A stretch of 64,000 bases of DNA from Thermosediminibacter oceani DSM 16646 (GTDB lineage: Bacteria > Bacillota > Thermosediminibacteria > Thermosediminibacterales > Thermosediminibacteraceae): contig NC_014377.1 of the NCBI RefSeq assembly GCF_000144645.1, positions 1,922,001-1,986,000 of the forward strand. The letters are read 5' to 3'. Below the pieces are notes generated by a model. It made no database searches, had not been told where the DNA came from, and saw nothing but the letters and a program-made list of their open reading frames with translations. Position numbers and translations under genes: made by a program. Below, piece by piece: positions 35,961 to 45,452 of the stretch; within the stretch, counting starts at the first letter, position 1; the number at the start of each line of letters is the position of its first letter.

Positions 35961-38057
35961 ATGGAAAATAAAGTATCAAAGGAAATATTTAATCCCGTTG
36001 AAGAAAATATTAAAAAGCTTACCGAATTATTTCCTTCTGTTGTAAAAGATGGTCAGGTGGATTTTGAAGCTTTAAAACAAGAGCTTGGCCAATTCGAAGA
36101 ATTAGGAAAAGAAAAATACGAGCTAACATGGCCGGGAAAGACACTGGCAAAACAGCTCGCTTTGACCGACATAGTTGGAAAAACATTAAAATATGTGCCC
36201 GAAGAGAGTAAAAACCCGGATACCACCGAAAACCTCTATATAGAAGGAGATAATCTGGAGGTTTTAAAACTACTCAGAAATTCGTACTACGGCAGGATAG
36301 ATGTAATATATATAGACCCCCCTTATAATACTGGTAATGACCCACTTTATAGAGATAATTACTCTATTGATAAAAAAGAGTATGATATGAGCGAAGGTAA
36401 TATTGATGAATATGGAAATAGGTTTATAATTAATGATAAAAATAACGGACACTTTCATTCAAATTGGCTAAATATAATGTATCCTATATTAAAAATTGCA
36501 AGAGAATTATTAAGTGAGAATGGCGCTATTTTTATATCTATAGATGATAATGAATACCATAATCTAAAACTAATTTGCAATGAAATTTTCGGCGAACAAA
36601 ACTTTATAAATTCGATTGCTGTCAAAACAAAAATTGCTGGTGTCAGTGGTAGTCATTTAGGAAAAAGCTTACAAAATAATATAGAGTATATACTTGCTTA
36701 CGCAAAAAATATTGAAAATTTCTATATAGCTAAGCAACCTCAAAAAAAGCAAGAATTAATTGAATACATAAATACAATGAAATTACTCAATAAAAGTTGG
36801 AAATATACTAGTGTCCTTAAATATATAGATGATGGAGAATTTGTTAAAAAAATTAAGGATGGCAACGGCGATGAAATATACGTATTTTCACATAAAGAAT
36901 ACGTTATTTCATCAATAAAAAGAATCGCAGAAGAAGAGTTTAATGGAGATATAAAAGAAGCGTATTATAATTATATTGATAAAATTTTTAGGACAACCAA
37001 TGCACAGTCATCAATTAGAACACGCGTTATTGAAGAATGTTCCGATATTGAAAGTGACTTGATCAGCATCGAATACATACCTAAAAAAGGAAAAAATTGT
37101 GGAGAAAAAATTAGGTTATATTTCAAAGACAAATCCAGAAACTTAATCGCATGGTTGAAAGATGTTATCGAAATCGACAATGGAATAATTTATAAACTAG
37201 ACAATAAGGGTAACTTATGGGATGATATAAACTTCAATAATTTAACTAAAGAAGGAGATATTAAATTTCCTAACGGTAAAAAGCCTGTTCAATTAATAAA
37301 AGATATAATTTCGATGGTTGCCAATAAAAATAGTATTGTTTTAGATTTCTTTTCGGGTTCAGCTTCAACTGCTCATGCTGTTATGGCACTAAATGCAGAA
37401 GATGGTGGTTCAAGAAAATTTATTATGGTTCAAATTCCTGAATTGATAAAACCAGATGATAAGGAAAAAACTGATTATGTAAAATATTTGGAAGAAGAAA
37501 AGATAAAACCTTTAATCACTGAAATAGGCAAAGAGCGAATTCGCCGCGCTGGAGAAAAAATTAAAGAAGAATTTAAGGACAAAGAATGGATTGACAAACT
37601 CGACATTGGCTTTAAGGTTTTCCGGGTGGCCAAAACCAATATCCGGTGGAATGACGATGTTATCAAGAGTGGCCCGATTACTCTGGAAGAAAGTACCCTT
37701 TCTTCCAAGGATGCGTTGGACTTTAATCCCGGTTTTACCGATATTGATGTAGTATATGAGATTATGTTGCGTCACCGGGATTTCCCGCTTACATCTAAAA
37801 TTGAGAAGCTTACCCACATAGGTAATCGGACTTATATGTTCGCCGATAGTGTAGTAGTATGTCTCGAAGAAACAATTACCAGGGAGATCGTAGATAAAAT
37901 AGCTTCTTTAGAACCAAAACCGATAAAAATTATTTTCCGGGATAGTGCTTTTGACGATGATATTTCCTTAAAATTAAACATTCTGCACCGGCTTGATACC
38001 CAGATAAAACTTTTTAACCAGGGGAAAGATCAAACCTACAGGGTAGAATTTATTTAA
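35961..38057 (+). CDS. mod: Type III site-specific DNA-methyltransferase (Mod, adenine-specific)
   Basis: A 698-residue beta-class N6-adenine methyltransferase. Catalytic motif IV DVIYIDPPYNTGND is at about residue 118 and precedes the AdoMet motif VLDFFSGSASTAHAV at about 462, the order of type III Mod enzymes; between them lies a large target-recognition region (about 190-430). The C-terminal part resembles the Res-interacting region. ATG 35961 after GGAGGGG. Ends 14 bases before res. It would protect host DNA and provide specificity for Res; the recognition site cannot be read from sequence. No simple-sequence repeat suggesting phase variation was seen. Confidence 0.93.
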   Translation: MENKVSKEIFNPVEENIKKLTELFPSVVKDGQVDFEALKQELGQFEELGKEKYELTWPGKTLAKQLALTDIVGKTLKYVPEESKNPDTTENLYIEGDNLEVLKLLRNSYYGRIDVIYIDPPYNTGNDPLYRDNYSIDKKEYDMSEGNIDEYGNRFIINDKNNGHFHSNWLNIMYPILKIARELLSENGAIFISIDDNEYHNLKLICNEIFGEQNFINSIAVKTKIAGVSGSHLGKSLQNNIEYILAYAKNIENFYIAKQPQKKQELIEYINTMKLLNKSWKYTSVLKYIDDGEFVKKIKDGNGDEIYVFSHKEYVISSIKRIAEEEFNGDIKEAYYNYIDKIFRTTNAQSSIRTRVIEECSDIESDLISIEYIPKKGKNCGEKIRLYFKDKSRNLIAWLKDVIEIDNGIIYKLDNKGNLWDDINFNNLTKEGDIKFPNGKKPVQLIKDIISMVANKNSIVLDFFSGSASTAHAVMALNAEDGGSRKFIMVQIPELIKPDDKEKTDYVKYLEEEKIKPLITEIGKERIRRAGEKIKEEFKDKEWIDKLDIGFKVFRVAKTNIRWNDDVIKSGPITLEESTLSSKDALDFNPGFTDIDVVYEIMLRHRDFPLTSKIEKLTHIGNRTYMFADSVVVCLEETITREIVDKIASLEPKPIKIIFRDSAFDDDISLKLNILHRLDTQIKLFNQGKDQTYRVEFI

Positions 38058-38071
38058 GGAGTGGGCTAAGA

Positions 38072-41000
38072 ATGGCAAGTAAAATCATATTTAACTTTGA
38101 CGGTGATCTACCATATCAAAAAGATGCCATTAACTCTGTAGTAGGCCTTTTTCGGGGACAAGACCGGGAGCTTGGGGATGTGATTTACCGTGCAAAAAGC
38201 AGGCAAATAGATTTGTTTGAAAATATTGTAAGAAATAAGCTAAATATCGGGAACAATGATATTTTGAAAAATTTACGGGAAATCCAGGCGCAAAATATGC
38301 TGTTTCCGTCATCCGAACTACAACCTGTCTATAACTTTACCATCGAAATGGAAACGGGCACCGGTAAAACTTACGTATATTTGCGGACCATCTTTGAACT
38401 TTATAGAGACTATAACTTCTTAAAGTTTATGATTGTCGTGCCCTCGGTAGCCATTCGCAAAGGGGTTGAAAAAAACATCGAAATCCTAAAAGACCACTTC
38501 AAAGCACTTTATAACGGCCTAGACATATCCAAATATGCTTTCGTCTACGAATCGAATAATTTAAATAAGCTTTTAGACTTTGTTGAGGCCCGGGACTTAA
38601 GGATTGTCATTATGAATATCCAGGCTTTCAACAAGGATAGCAATAAAATCCGAAAGGAAGATGAAACCGGACGGGTTTTGTGGGAATTAATAAAATACAC
38701 CAGGCCAATTGTCATAATTGATGAGCCCCAGAGGCTCGAAGGAAACGGTAAAAAGAAGAGTGCATCTTTAAAAGCTATTGAAGAATTAGACCCTTTATTT
38801 ATTTTAAGGTATTCAGCCACCCATAAAAAACTATATCACCAGGTATACAAACTTGATTCGTACCAGGCTTATAAACAGGATTTAGTAAAGAAAATCGAAG
38901 TTAAAACAGTTTACGGCAGCGTCAGTAAAGACTACCCTTATGTCCGCTATATCGAATTTACCCGGGACTTAAAAGCCAAAATTGAAATTTTCTATCGGGA
39001 AGCCGGCGGTCAGGTTAAACTTCGAACCTTTAACGTACAAAAAGGTGTTAGCTTTTACGAATTGTCTGGAGAATTACCCCAGTACAGGGATATGATTGTC
39101 CTGGAAGATCCCCATAAATTAAATGGGCTGAAGATAGGTCATGGAGACAGCATCTTAGTATTAAAAGAGGGAGAAAACAATTACAATCTGGACGAACTCG
39201 ATATAATCAGAATATTAATTCGATTGACCATCCAGACACATTTCGCAAAGCAGCTCAAAATCCTCGAAAAAGGTTATAAAATTAAAGTGTTATCCCTTTT
39301 CTTCATCGACCGCGTAAAAAACTTCCGGGACAACGAGGCTCCTGACGGTCGAGGAATATATGCGCGGATTTTCGACGAAGAGTACGAAAAAGTAATTAAG
39401 GACCCCCGATACAACGTACTTTTTAAAAAATATCCGGATCTGTTCCCCGAATACCAGAACGTTCCAAAAGTGAGAGAAGGTTATTTTGCTCGGGATAAAA
39501 AAAATAATGAGACAGAGATAGAAGACTGGGACTGGGAAAAAGACGAAACGGAGGTAAAAGCTAAGTCCCAGGAAGATATTGAACGGGGAATACAGCTTAT
39601 CTTGGAAAAGAAAGACGAATTAATTTCTTTCGAGGAACCATTGGCTTTCATCTTTTCCCACTCAGCCTTAAGGGAAGGCTGGGACAACCCCAATGTCTTC
39701 CAGCTATGCACCCTGAAAAAAGGAAGTTCGGATATTGCAAAAAAACAGGAGATTGGACGGGGCCTGCGGCTGGCGGTGGATATCTACGGCAACCGATGCT
39801 TTGATAAGGAAGTAAATGTCTTGACCGTTATTGCCAATGACTATTACGACCACTTTGCCGAAGCCCTTCAGAAAGATTTTAGCCAGGAAGCCGGGCTTGA
39901 CCGGGAAGAAGTTACCTTTGATGTTATTTATCAAACTCTTGCAGACGCCGGAATACCGAAAGAACTGCTTGGGGTAAACACGGTGGAAGCTTTTAGAACG
40001 GAACTTGTTAATGCCGGGATTATTAATCCCAAAACCAACAAGCTAACCAAAGATGCAGCAGAAATTATTTATCATGAATTTTCCAATCAAACTTTTAAGC
40101 CTTTTCAGGAAGCTATTAAAGAAAAATTCGTAGAAAATATGAAGGCAAAAGGTAGTAAACGCATAGAAATCAAAAATGGCGATGAAGAGCCGGTGGAAAA
40201 TGGTTATCACAGCTTCGTCACCGAGAAAGAATTCCAAAAACTTCTAAAGGAATTAAGGGAGAGAATAAACAAGAAAACAATCTATAAAGTAAAAATTGAT
40301 AAGGAAGAATTTATCAAACAAAGTGTCGAAGAAATCAACAAACATCTTGTCTCAAAGTTTATCTACCGGCAATATGAAGTGGAAACCGGCGGTATAGATT
40401 TTAAAAAGCCCAGTGAATTTGAAATAAAAGATCCTTCTAGATATACGATTAATCTCGGAACAGAAGAAATTAAAATTATTAAAAGCGATTTTGAGATAAT
40501 AAATTACCTAATGCAGCAAACTTTTTTACCCAGAAAAGCTTTAATCAGAATTTATTCGGCTTTAGAAAATAAAATCTTACTCCAAAAACAGGAAATTTTA
40601 GATGAAGTGATTAAAATTATTCAAAATAAATTAAAGGAATTTCAGGTTGAGAACATAGAATATGAAGTTTTGGACGGGTTTGTATTTGAAGAGAAAAATA
40701 TATTTGCCGTAGATGAAATAGAGCAATGGATGTTAAATGAAAGCGCCAAAAAAGCATATAAAACAAAAGAAGAATACCGAAAAGCCCTCCAGAAATACAT
40801 CCGGGTAGAAAGTGATGGCGAGTACGAATTTGCAAGAAGTCTTGATGATGACCCCGACGTCCTGCTCTTTACGAAATTAAAAAAGGGAGGACTTGTTATC
40901 GATACCCCTTACGGAAATTATACTCCCGACTGGGCAATAATTCATAAAGTTAACGACTATACGGCAAAGCTATATTTTATTGTGGAATCAAAATTTGATA

Positions 41001-41170
41001 AAGAAAGGGTTAATTTAACTGATGTGGAAAAAGCTAAAATTGAATGCGCCCGTAAACATTTTGCCAGCGTAGCCAGTGATGTGGTCTTTGATTGGGTTAA
41101 TAGTTACAAAAAATTTAAAGAGGTGGTGAATAGAAGTATTCAAAAAAATAGTGTCCAGGGAGGAAGCTAA
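38072..41170 (+). CDS. res: Type III restriction endonuclease subunit (Res)
   Basis: A 1032-residue SF2 helicase-nuclease. Walker A IEMETGTGKTYVYLRTI at about residue 93, motif II IVIIDEPQRLEG at 217, motif III RYSATH, and motif VI KKQEIGRGLRLAVD at about 560. The C-terminal PD-(D/E)XK nuclease is visible as YTPDWAIIHKVN (about 950) and YFIVESKF (about 973). Domain order and length are normal for Res. ATG 38072 behind GGAGTG. With Mod it would cut DNA after ATP-driven diffusion between inversely oriented sites. Last gene of the operon; a terminator hairpin follows. Confidence 0.93.
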   Translation: MASKIIFNFDGDLPYQKDAINSVVGLFRGQDRELGDVIYRAKSRQIDLFENIVRNKLNIGNNDILKNLREIQAQNMLFPSSELQPVYNFTIEMETGTGKTYVYLRTIFELYRDYNFLKFMIVVPSVAIRKGVEKNIEILKDHFKALYNGLDISKYAFVYESNNLNKLLDFVEARDLRIVIMNIQAFNKDSNKIRKEDETGRVLWELIKYTRPIVIIDEPQRLEGNGKKKSASLKAIEELDPLFILRYSATHKKLYHQVYKLDSYQAYKQDLVKKIEVKTVYGSVSKDYPYVRYIEFTRDLKAKIEIFYREAGGQVKLRTFNVQKGVSFYELSGELPQYRDMIVLEDPHKLNGLKIGHGDSILVLKEGENNYNLDELDIIRILIRLTIQTHFAKQLKILEKGYKIKVLSLFFIDRVKNFRDNEAPDGRGIYARIFDEEYEKVIKDPRYNVLFKKYPDLFPEYQNVPKVREGYFARDKKNNETEIEDWDWEKDETEVKAKSQEDIERGIQLILEKKDELISFEEPLAFIFSHSALREGWDNPNVFQLCTLKKGSSDIAKKQEIGRGLRLAVDIYGNRCFDKEVNVLTVIANDYYDHFAEALQKDFSQEAGLDREEVTFDVIYQTLADAGIPKELLGVNTVEAFRTELVNAGIINPKTNKLTKDAAEIIYHEFSNQTFKPFQEAIKEKFVENMKAKGSKRIEIKNGDEEPVENGYHSFVTEKEFQKLLKELRERINKKTIYKVKIDKEEFIKQSVEEINKHLVSKFIYRQYEVETGGIDFKKPSEFEIKDPSRYTINLGTEEIKIIKSDFEIINYLMQQTFLPRKALIRIYSALENKILLQKQEILDEVIKIIQNKLKEFQVENIEYEVLDGFVFEEKNIFAVDEIEQWMLNESAKKAYKTKEEYRKALQKYIRVESDGEYEFARSLDDDPDVLLFTKLKKGGLVIDTPYGNYTPDWAIIHKVNDYTAKLYFIVESKFDKERVNLTDVEKAKIECARKHFASVASDVVFDWVNSYKKFKEVVNRSIQKNSVQGGS

Positions 41171-41195
41171 AAAAGGGAGCCGCAAGGCTCCTTTT
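41171..41195 (+). terminator. Terminator of the type III R-M operon
   Basis: GGAGCC (41176-41181), GCAA tetraloop, GGCTCC (41186-41191) followed by TTTT. A-run before the stem. It begins immediately after the res stop codon. Confidence 0.85.
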
Positions 41196-41224
41196 AGATT
41201 TGTAGCTCAGATGGTTTAACAAAG

Positions 41225-43276
41225 TCATTCTTCACCAAACTTCACTATTTCTTTTGGCTGGTAACCCCACGGACAATGATATCTCGGTCTATTCCAAGTC
41301 CCTTCACTTTCAACTTGACCGGGGCAATTACCATATTTTTCACAGCGTATACACAAACTCATCATACGTGAAGACATAATTCTCGACTTCGTTTTGTATT
41401 TATTAGACGACTTTACTCTCGGCTTCAAGTCGTATTTGTCGTATTTGTTAAAAGTATCGTTTTCTTTTATTTTTACATCTAAAATAGCTCTCGTTACCGC
41501 AACATACTGCAGATTAATCTCGTTAATAAGGTCCGCATAATTCGGATCATCTTTTTTTATCTTTTCCATTATTTCCCCAATATCTTTTCCGTCTATCTTT
41601 GCGTATTCCTCTATAAAATTTTGGAGGCACGGAAAGTCATCTTCAACAACAATTTTGTCAAATTCCAAACCTTTGGTCGTATGGGCTGTGGCAAAAACGA
41701 TATCCGCATTCTTACTGCACAGGGCTTCGGCTTTTCTTTTTATTTCGTCAATGTCGTATCGTTCAGCAATTTGTAAAGCCATGGAAATATCTTTATCAAA
41801 AGTGCTGCAGTACTTTATGAAATCATTAATTTTTTCGAAATTTTGTATCAAAGCGAGAAAGTACTCCGGAAGTTTTACATACCCTAAAAACTTGCCGTAC
41901 TTATAGTAATTGATAATCTCACGGGCATAGACGGCGGGTAGAAAAATATCATCAAGTTGTCTTAAAAACTTGATTTCCTCATTAGAAGGAAATTCTTCTA
42001 CAAGCTTGATAATCCTTGAATTGGTTCTGGTAATGAAAGCTGTCTTCCCGTTGCTTTTTCTTGCCACAGCCTTTTTGGGTTTAATGAAGTTCGTCTCTCC
42101 TTTATAATCTCGTAGTATCCTGTTAGCTTTAGCTGCTATTTCCTCTCCAAATCTAAAGGTCTCGGTAAGGTAAAAAATCTCAAAATCTTTATGTGTCAAA
42201 TAGTTTCTCGTTCCTCGCCAAGAATAGATATTTTGATGCTTGTCCCCTACAATAACTTTCTTTTTAGCGGGAATGTGCATGAATATATCAAAAGTTACCG
42301 GGTTTGTATCCTGAGCTTCATCCAACAAAACGCCATAATATCCCTTAAAACGCCGCAGAAATCTATCAATGTTAATTTGAAAATATTTCAAATATAACTC
42401 GTGAACAAACATATCGTTTATCAAAGCGGCATTATAAATCTCTTGCAATTTTTCTGCAAGATCGCTCACTTTGACATTATTTAGGGCAAATCTATGATAA
42501 ATCCATAACTCCTTGTCACCATTAATTAAACTATTTACAACCCTCTCATTTATCTCTCGTGCTGAAGATCTGCAATACGCTATTAAAAGTTTTCTTAAGA
42601 ATGCAGCTAAGGGGTAATCGATATTATCGTAGTACTCCTTTATAAATTGTGTAAGCTCTCGCTCATCCTTTAGATGCCCTATATTTAGTTCCTCCTTAAC
42701 GTAATTGTACGCTAGGGCATGAGTTGTGTAAATGTCAACATTCCCAAATCCTTTTAATCTTTCCCTCAACTCCTCGGCTATAGCTTTGTTAAAAGCCATC
42801 AGCAAAAGCTTTTTGTCCCTGTATCGGTCAACAATAAGTTCCAAAGTTGTCGTTTTCCCCGTTCCGGCAAATGCATTAATGCTTATCCTGTCCAATCCCC
42901 CCAAAGCCTCTAAGACCCTTTTTTGCTCCTCGGTCGGTTTTACCGAAGAATGCTGTTTATTAAAAAATTTAGCCTTCATATCTGGTATTATTTTTTCTTC
43001 TGGAATTATTCCGGCAGTCTTTTCCATAAATAGGTGCTTACCGATTGCGTCCGGAAATGCGAACGTCTTTATTTCTTTTTCCCCTTTAAATTTTACGTTT
43101 ATATATTTTTCCTCACTCCCACGAAAATATTTTCTCTCAAGGGAAACAAAAATCCCTTCGCCGTAAACTTTATGATATAGCTTTGTTTGTGAAGGTATAA
43201 GCTTCCTAAGAAGCTCATCCTCTTTCTTTGTTCTAAGCTTTTCTTTAAATCTTTCATACGAATTAAAAAGAGACAT
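41225..43276 (-). CDS. UvrD/Rep-like SF1 DNA helicase with cysteine-rich C-terminus
   Basis: A 683-residue SF1A helicase. Walker A INAFAGTGKTTTLELIVD (about 135), motif Ia MAFNKAIAEEL, motif II VLLDEAQDTNP (about 320), motif III VGDKHQNIYSWRG, and motif VI QYVAVTRA (about 610). An N-terminal HKVYGEGIFVS segment resembles a small Tudor-like fold. The C-terminus ends CIRCEKYGNCPG with a following HCPWG, a four-cysteine arrangement that could bind zinc or an Fe-S cluster. Similar short UvrD-like or FBH1-like helicases occur in defence islands. GGAGGC precedes ATG 43276. It converges on res. Confidence 0.85.
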   Translation of the reverse strand: MSLFNSYERFKEKLRTKKEDELLRKLIPSQTKLYHKVYGEGIFVSLERKYFRGSEEKYINVKFKGEKEIKTFAFPDAIGKHLFMEKTAGIIPEEKIIPDMKAKFFNKQHSSVKPTEEQKRVLEALGGLDRISINAFAGTGKTTTLELIVDRYRDKKLLLMAFNKAIAEELRERLKGFGNVDIYTTHALAYNYVKEELNIGHLKDERELTQFIKEYYDNIDYPLAAFLRKLLIAYCRSSAREINERVVNSLINGDKELWIYHRFALNNVKVSDLAEKLQEIYNAALINDMFVHELYLKYFQINIDRFLRRFKGYYGVLLDEAQDTNPVTFDIFMHIPAKKKVIVGDKHQNIYSWRGTRNYLTHKDFEIFYLTETFRFGEEIAAKANRILRDYKGETNFIKPKKAVARKSNGKTAFITRTNSRIIKLVEEFPSNEEIKFLRQLDDIFLPAVYAREIINYYKYGKFLGYVKLPEYFLALIQNFEKINDFIKYCSTFDKDISMALQIAERYDIDEIKRKAEALCSKNADIVFATAHTTKGLEFDKIVVEDDFPCLQNFIEEYAKIDGKDIGEIMEKIKKDDPNYADLINEINLQYVAVTRAILDVKIKENDTFNKYDKYDLKPRVKSSNKYKTKSRIMSSRMMSLCIRCEKYGNCPGQVESEGTWNRPRYHCPWGYQPKEIVKFGEE

Positions 43277-43400
43277 AGAATAGCCTCCGCTGAATATGAA
43301 TTAACTTTTTAGATAAAATTCGTTAATTTCAATTTTCTGATACTGGAAATAATAAATGATGGCCTGACTGCATTCTAAGTATTTTCGAAAGATAATTTTA

Positions 43401-44678
43401 TTAACTACCATTTTTCACAACATCGTCTGGCGACGAAGAAAGGGCAAGAAGCCCCGCCGTTTCTTCAGGAGATATTTCTTCCACGTCCCGGAGTTTTCTG
43501 TCGATGGTCCGGGTCTTTCTGGATGCGTCTTCTATAACATTCTGGGCTTCCTGTAGCTTTTTGTTTACTTTCTCAAGCAGATCGCCAAATTTCCCTATTT
43601 CTGTCTTGACCGCTCCTAACAGCCTCCACACTTCTTCCGCTTTCTTTTCTATGGCGAAGATTTTAAACCCCTGCCGCAGGCTGCTTAATACAGCGGACAA
43701 CGTAGTGGGCCCGGTTATCAGCACTTTGTACTCCCTCTGAAGGGTCTCGATAAAGCCTGGCTTCCTCAGCGCCTCTGCAAAGAGGCTCTCTGCAGGCAGA
43801 AACATTATAGCGAAGTCCGTAGTGTGAGGCGGGCATATGTATTTATCCTTTATATCCTTCGCCGATTGCTTCAGGCGGTGCTCCAGTTCCTTCCTTAACC
43901 TCTCACATTCAGCAGTGTCGCACCTTTCTTCTGCGTCTATTAGCCTTTCAAAGTCTTCCATCGGAAATTTGGTGTCAATGGGAAGCCACATGTAGTTTCC
44001 GGCGCCGCCGTTTTCCACCGGAATTTTTACGGCGAATTCTACCGTTTCACCACAGCCAGGTTTAACTCTCACGTTTTTCTCATACTGCCCGGGCGTAAGT
44101 ATGTCTTCCATTATAGCCTCCAACTGCACTTCTCCCAGGATACCCCGCGTCTTTATGTTGGAGAGTACTTTTTTCAGGTCTCCGACGTCGTTGACCAGCG
44201 TCTGAACTTCACCCAAACCGTTGTGGACCTGCTCAAGCCTTTCGCTCACGAGCTTGAAGGATTCGGATATCCTGGCGTTTAATGTGGACTGGAGTTTTTC
44301 GTCGACGGTCTGCCTCATCTGTTCGAGCTTGCTGCTGTTCTCGTTCTGGATTTCCTTCAGTTTCGTCTCTATGGTATCCCTCATCCTGTTTAACCTTTCT
44401 TCGGTCTTGTCGGCAAGCGACGATACGGTGTCGGAAAAGTTCTTTATGAGATTCTGCTGGGACATGTTCATCTGGTTGATATTCGTAATGATCTTGCCTT
44501 CCAGCATACCTACCAAGTTTACCATTTCTTCTTTGCTTGATTTCATATCCTCTTTTATCAGTCCTTCAAGATGCTTCTGGTCGCTTTGAAGGGATGAAAG
44601 AAGCCGTATAAGTTCAGGGTCTTCTTTTTTCTTTGAAGCGGAATAATCGATAATACTTCCAGTATAACCAGGATTCAA
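43401..44678 (-). CDS. rmuC: RmuC-family DNA recombination protein, N-terminus apparently frameshifted
   Basis: A 425-residue reading frame: a long coiled coil (about residues 25-175) then the RmuC PD-(D/E)XK-like domain with TRGILGEVQLEAIMEDIL, YMWLPIDTKFPMEDFERL and FAIMFLPAESLFAEAL. RmuC limits sequence inversions at short repeats. The in-frame start is only TTG 44678 without a ribosome-binding site. Just upstream, AAAGGAGGCTGG-ATG-ATG (44704-44699) begins MMDVVILLL in another frame, the usual RmuC membrane anchor, followed by TGA and ILVILEV. So the anchor is out of frame with the body. Either a disrupted gene or a soluble form with a weak start. Confidence 0.8.
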   Translation of the reverse strand: MNPGYTGSIIDYSASKKKEDPELIRLLSSLQSDQKHLEGLIKEDMKSSKEEMVNLVGMLEGKIITNINQMNMSQQNLIKNFSDTVSSLADKTEERLNRMRDTIETKLKEIQNENSSKLEQMRQTVDEKLQSTLNARISESFKLVSERLEQVHNGLGEVQTLVNDVGDLKKVLSNIKTRGILGEVQLEAIMEDILTPGQYEKNVRVKPGCGETVEFAVKIPVENGGAGNYMWLPIDTKFPMEDFERLIDAEERCDTAECERLRKELEHRLKQSAKDIKDKYICPPHTTDFAIMFLPAESLFAEALRKPGFIETLQREYKVLITGPTTLSAVLSSLRQGFKIFAIEKKAEEVWRLLGAVKTEIGKFGDLLEKVNKKLQEAQNVIEDASRKTRTIDRKLRDVEEISPEETAGLLALSSSPDDVVKNGS

Positions 44679-44943
44679 AGGAGCAGGATCACTACATCCA
44701 TCATCCAGCCTCCTTTTTAATTTTTTTAATCTTTATCGTTCGACGATCAAAATAAAAATAGCATCAGGATACTGCTATTTGACAGAAACTCTAATAGTTT
44801 GAAAATGAAGGAAATTACTGCTTTTTAATATTCGACATTTTATTCCAGATTCCTTTAAAGGAAATTAGAAATTACGGATATCTTAAATGAGGATGTTGAA
44901 AAAAAGGTTGTTCTAAAAAGGCAATATCAAGAACAAGAGAAAA

Positions 44944-44995
44944 AAGGGTAAGTTGCATAAACCTTGATTTTCAAGGCTTAGCACTTATCCCTTTC
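44944..44995 (-). terminator. Terminator-like hairpin, GGGATAAG family
   Basis: AAAGGGTAAGTTGC and GCACTTATCCCTTT form an imperfect outer stem, with an inner CCTTGA/TCAAGG stem. On the minus strand it is followed by a six-T run. Lies in the 420-base gap between rmuC and the DUF47 remnant. Confidence 0.65.
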
Positions 44996-45033
44996 CAATC
45001 CGCCGTGGCTCAGCCAAGCATCACGGATTCTAG

Positions 45034-45063
45034 AAAAAAAGCGGAGTGAGATTTTCCCCGCTT
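45034..45063 (-). terminator. Terminator downstream of the DUF47 remnant
   Basis: AAGCGG (45039-45044) pairs with CCGCTT (45058-45063); on the minus strand followed by seven T. Lies 64 bases beyond the remnant's stop codon, evidently the original gene's terminator. Confidence 0.75.
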
Positions 45064-45126
45064 ACTCGTTTCTCTTTATGATGATTATATGCTCGTTGAT
45101 ATTAATATATAAACCCTACGTTAAGA

Positions 45127-45390
45127 TTATGTATTCTTCATAATAACATTCTCTATAATATCCGCAACAGCTTCGCAAGCGTCGCAGCACTTTTCAAGAT
45201 AATGATATGTCGTATCCCATGCTAATAATTCTTTATAATCCGTACAATTAACAAAAAGATCTCTAGTGGCTTCGGTATAGATTGCGTCCCCTTCCTCTTC
45301 CAATCTGTTGATTTCGACAATCAGTTCATGCAGTTTATTTGATTTGCGGAAGTTAGGAAATTCATTAAGGGCATCTTTTAATAAATATGG
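45127..45390 (-). pseudogene. DUF47 (PhoU-like, Pit accessory) protein, C-terminal remnant
   Basis: An 87-codon open stretch with no start codon, bounded upstream by TAA (45391-45393). It encodes the C-terminal half of a DUF47/PhoU-related protein: ALNEFPNFRKSNKLHELI, VEINRLEEEGDAIYTEATRD, TTYHYLEKCCDACEAVADII and ENVIMKNT at the natural end. DUF47 proteins accompany Pit-type phosphate transporters, which are absent here. The 5' half has been lost, perhaps with the rearrangements that brought in the neighbouring insertion sequences. Confidence 0.8.
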
Positions 45391-45452
45391 TTACTCACAT
45401 TTTTCGTTATATTATATCACATTTTCTGTGATAAAATATAAGGGTCACCCCA

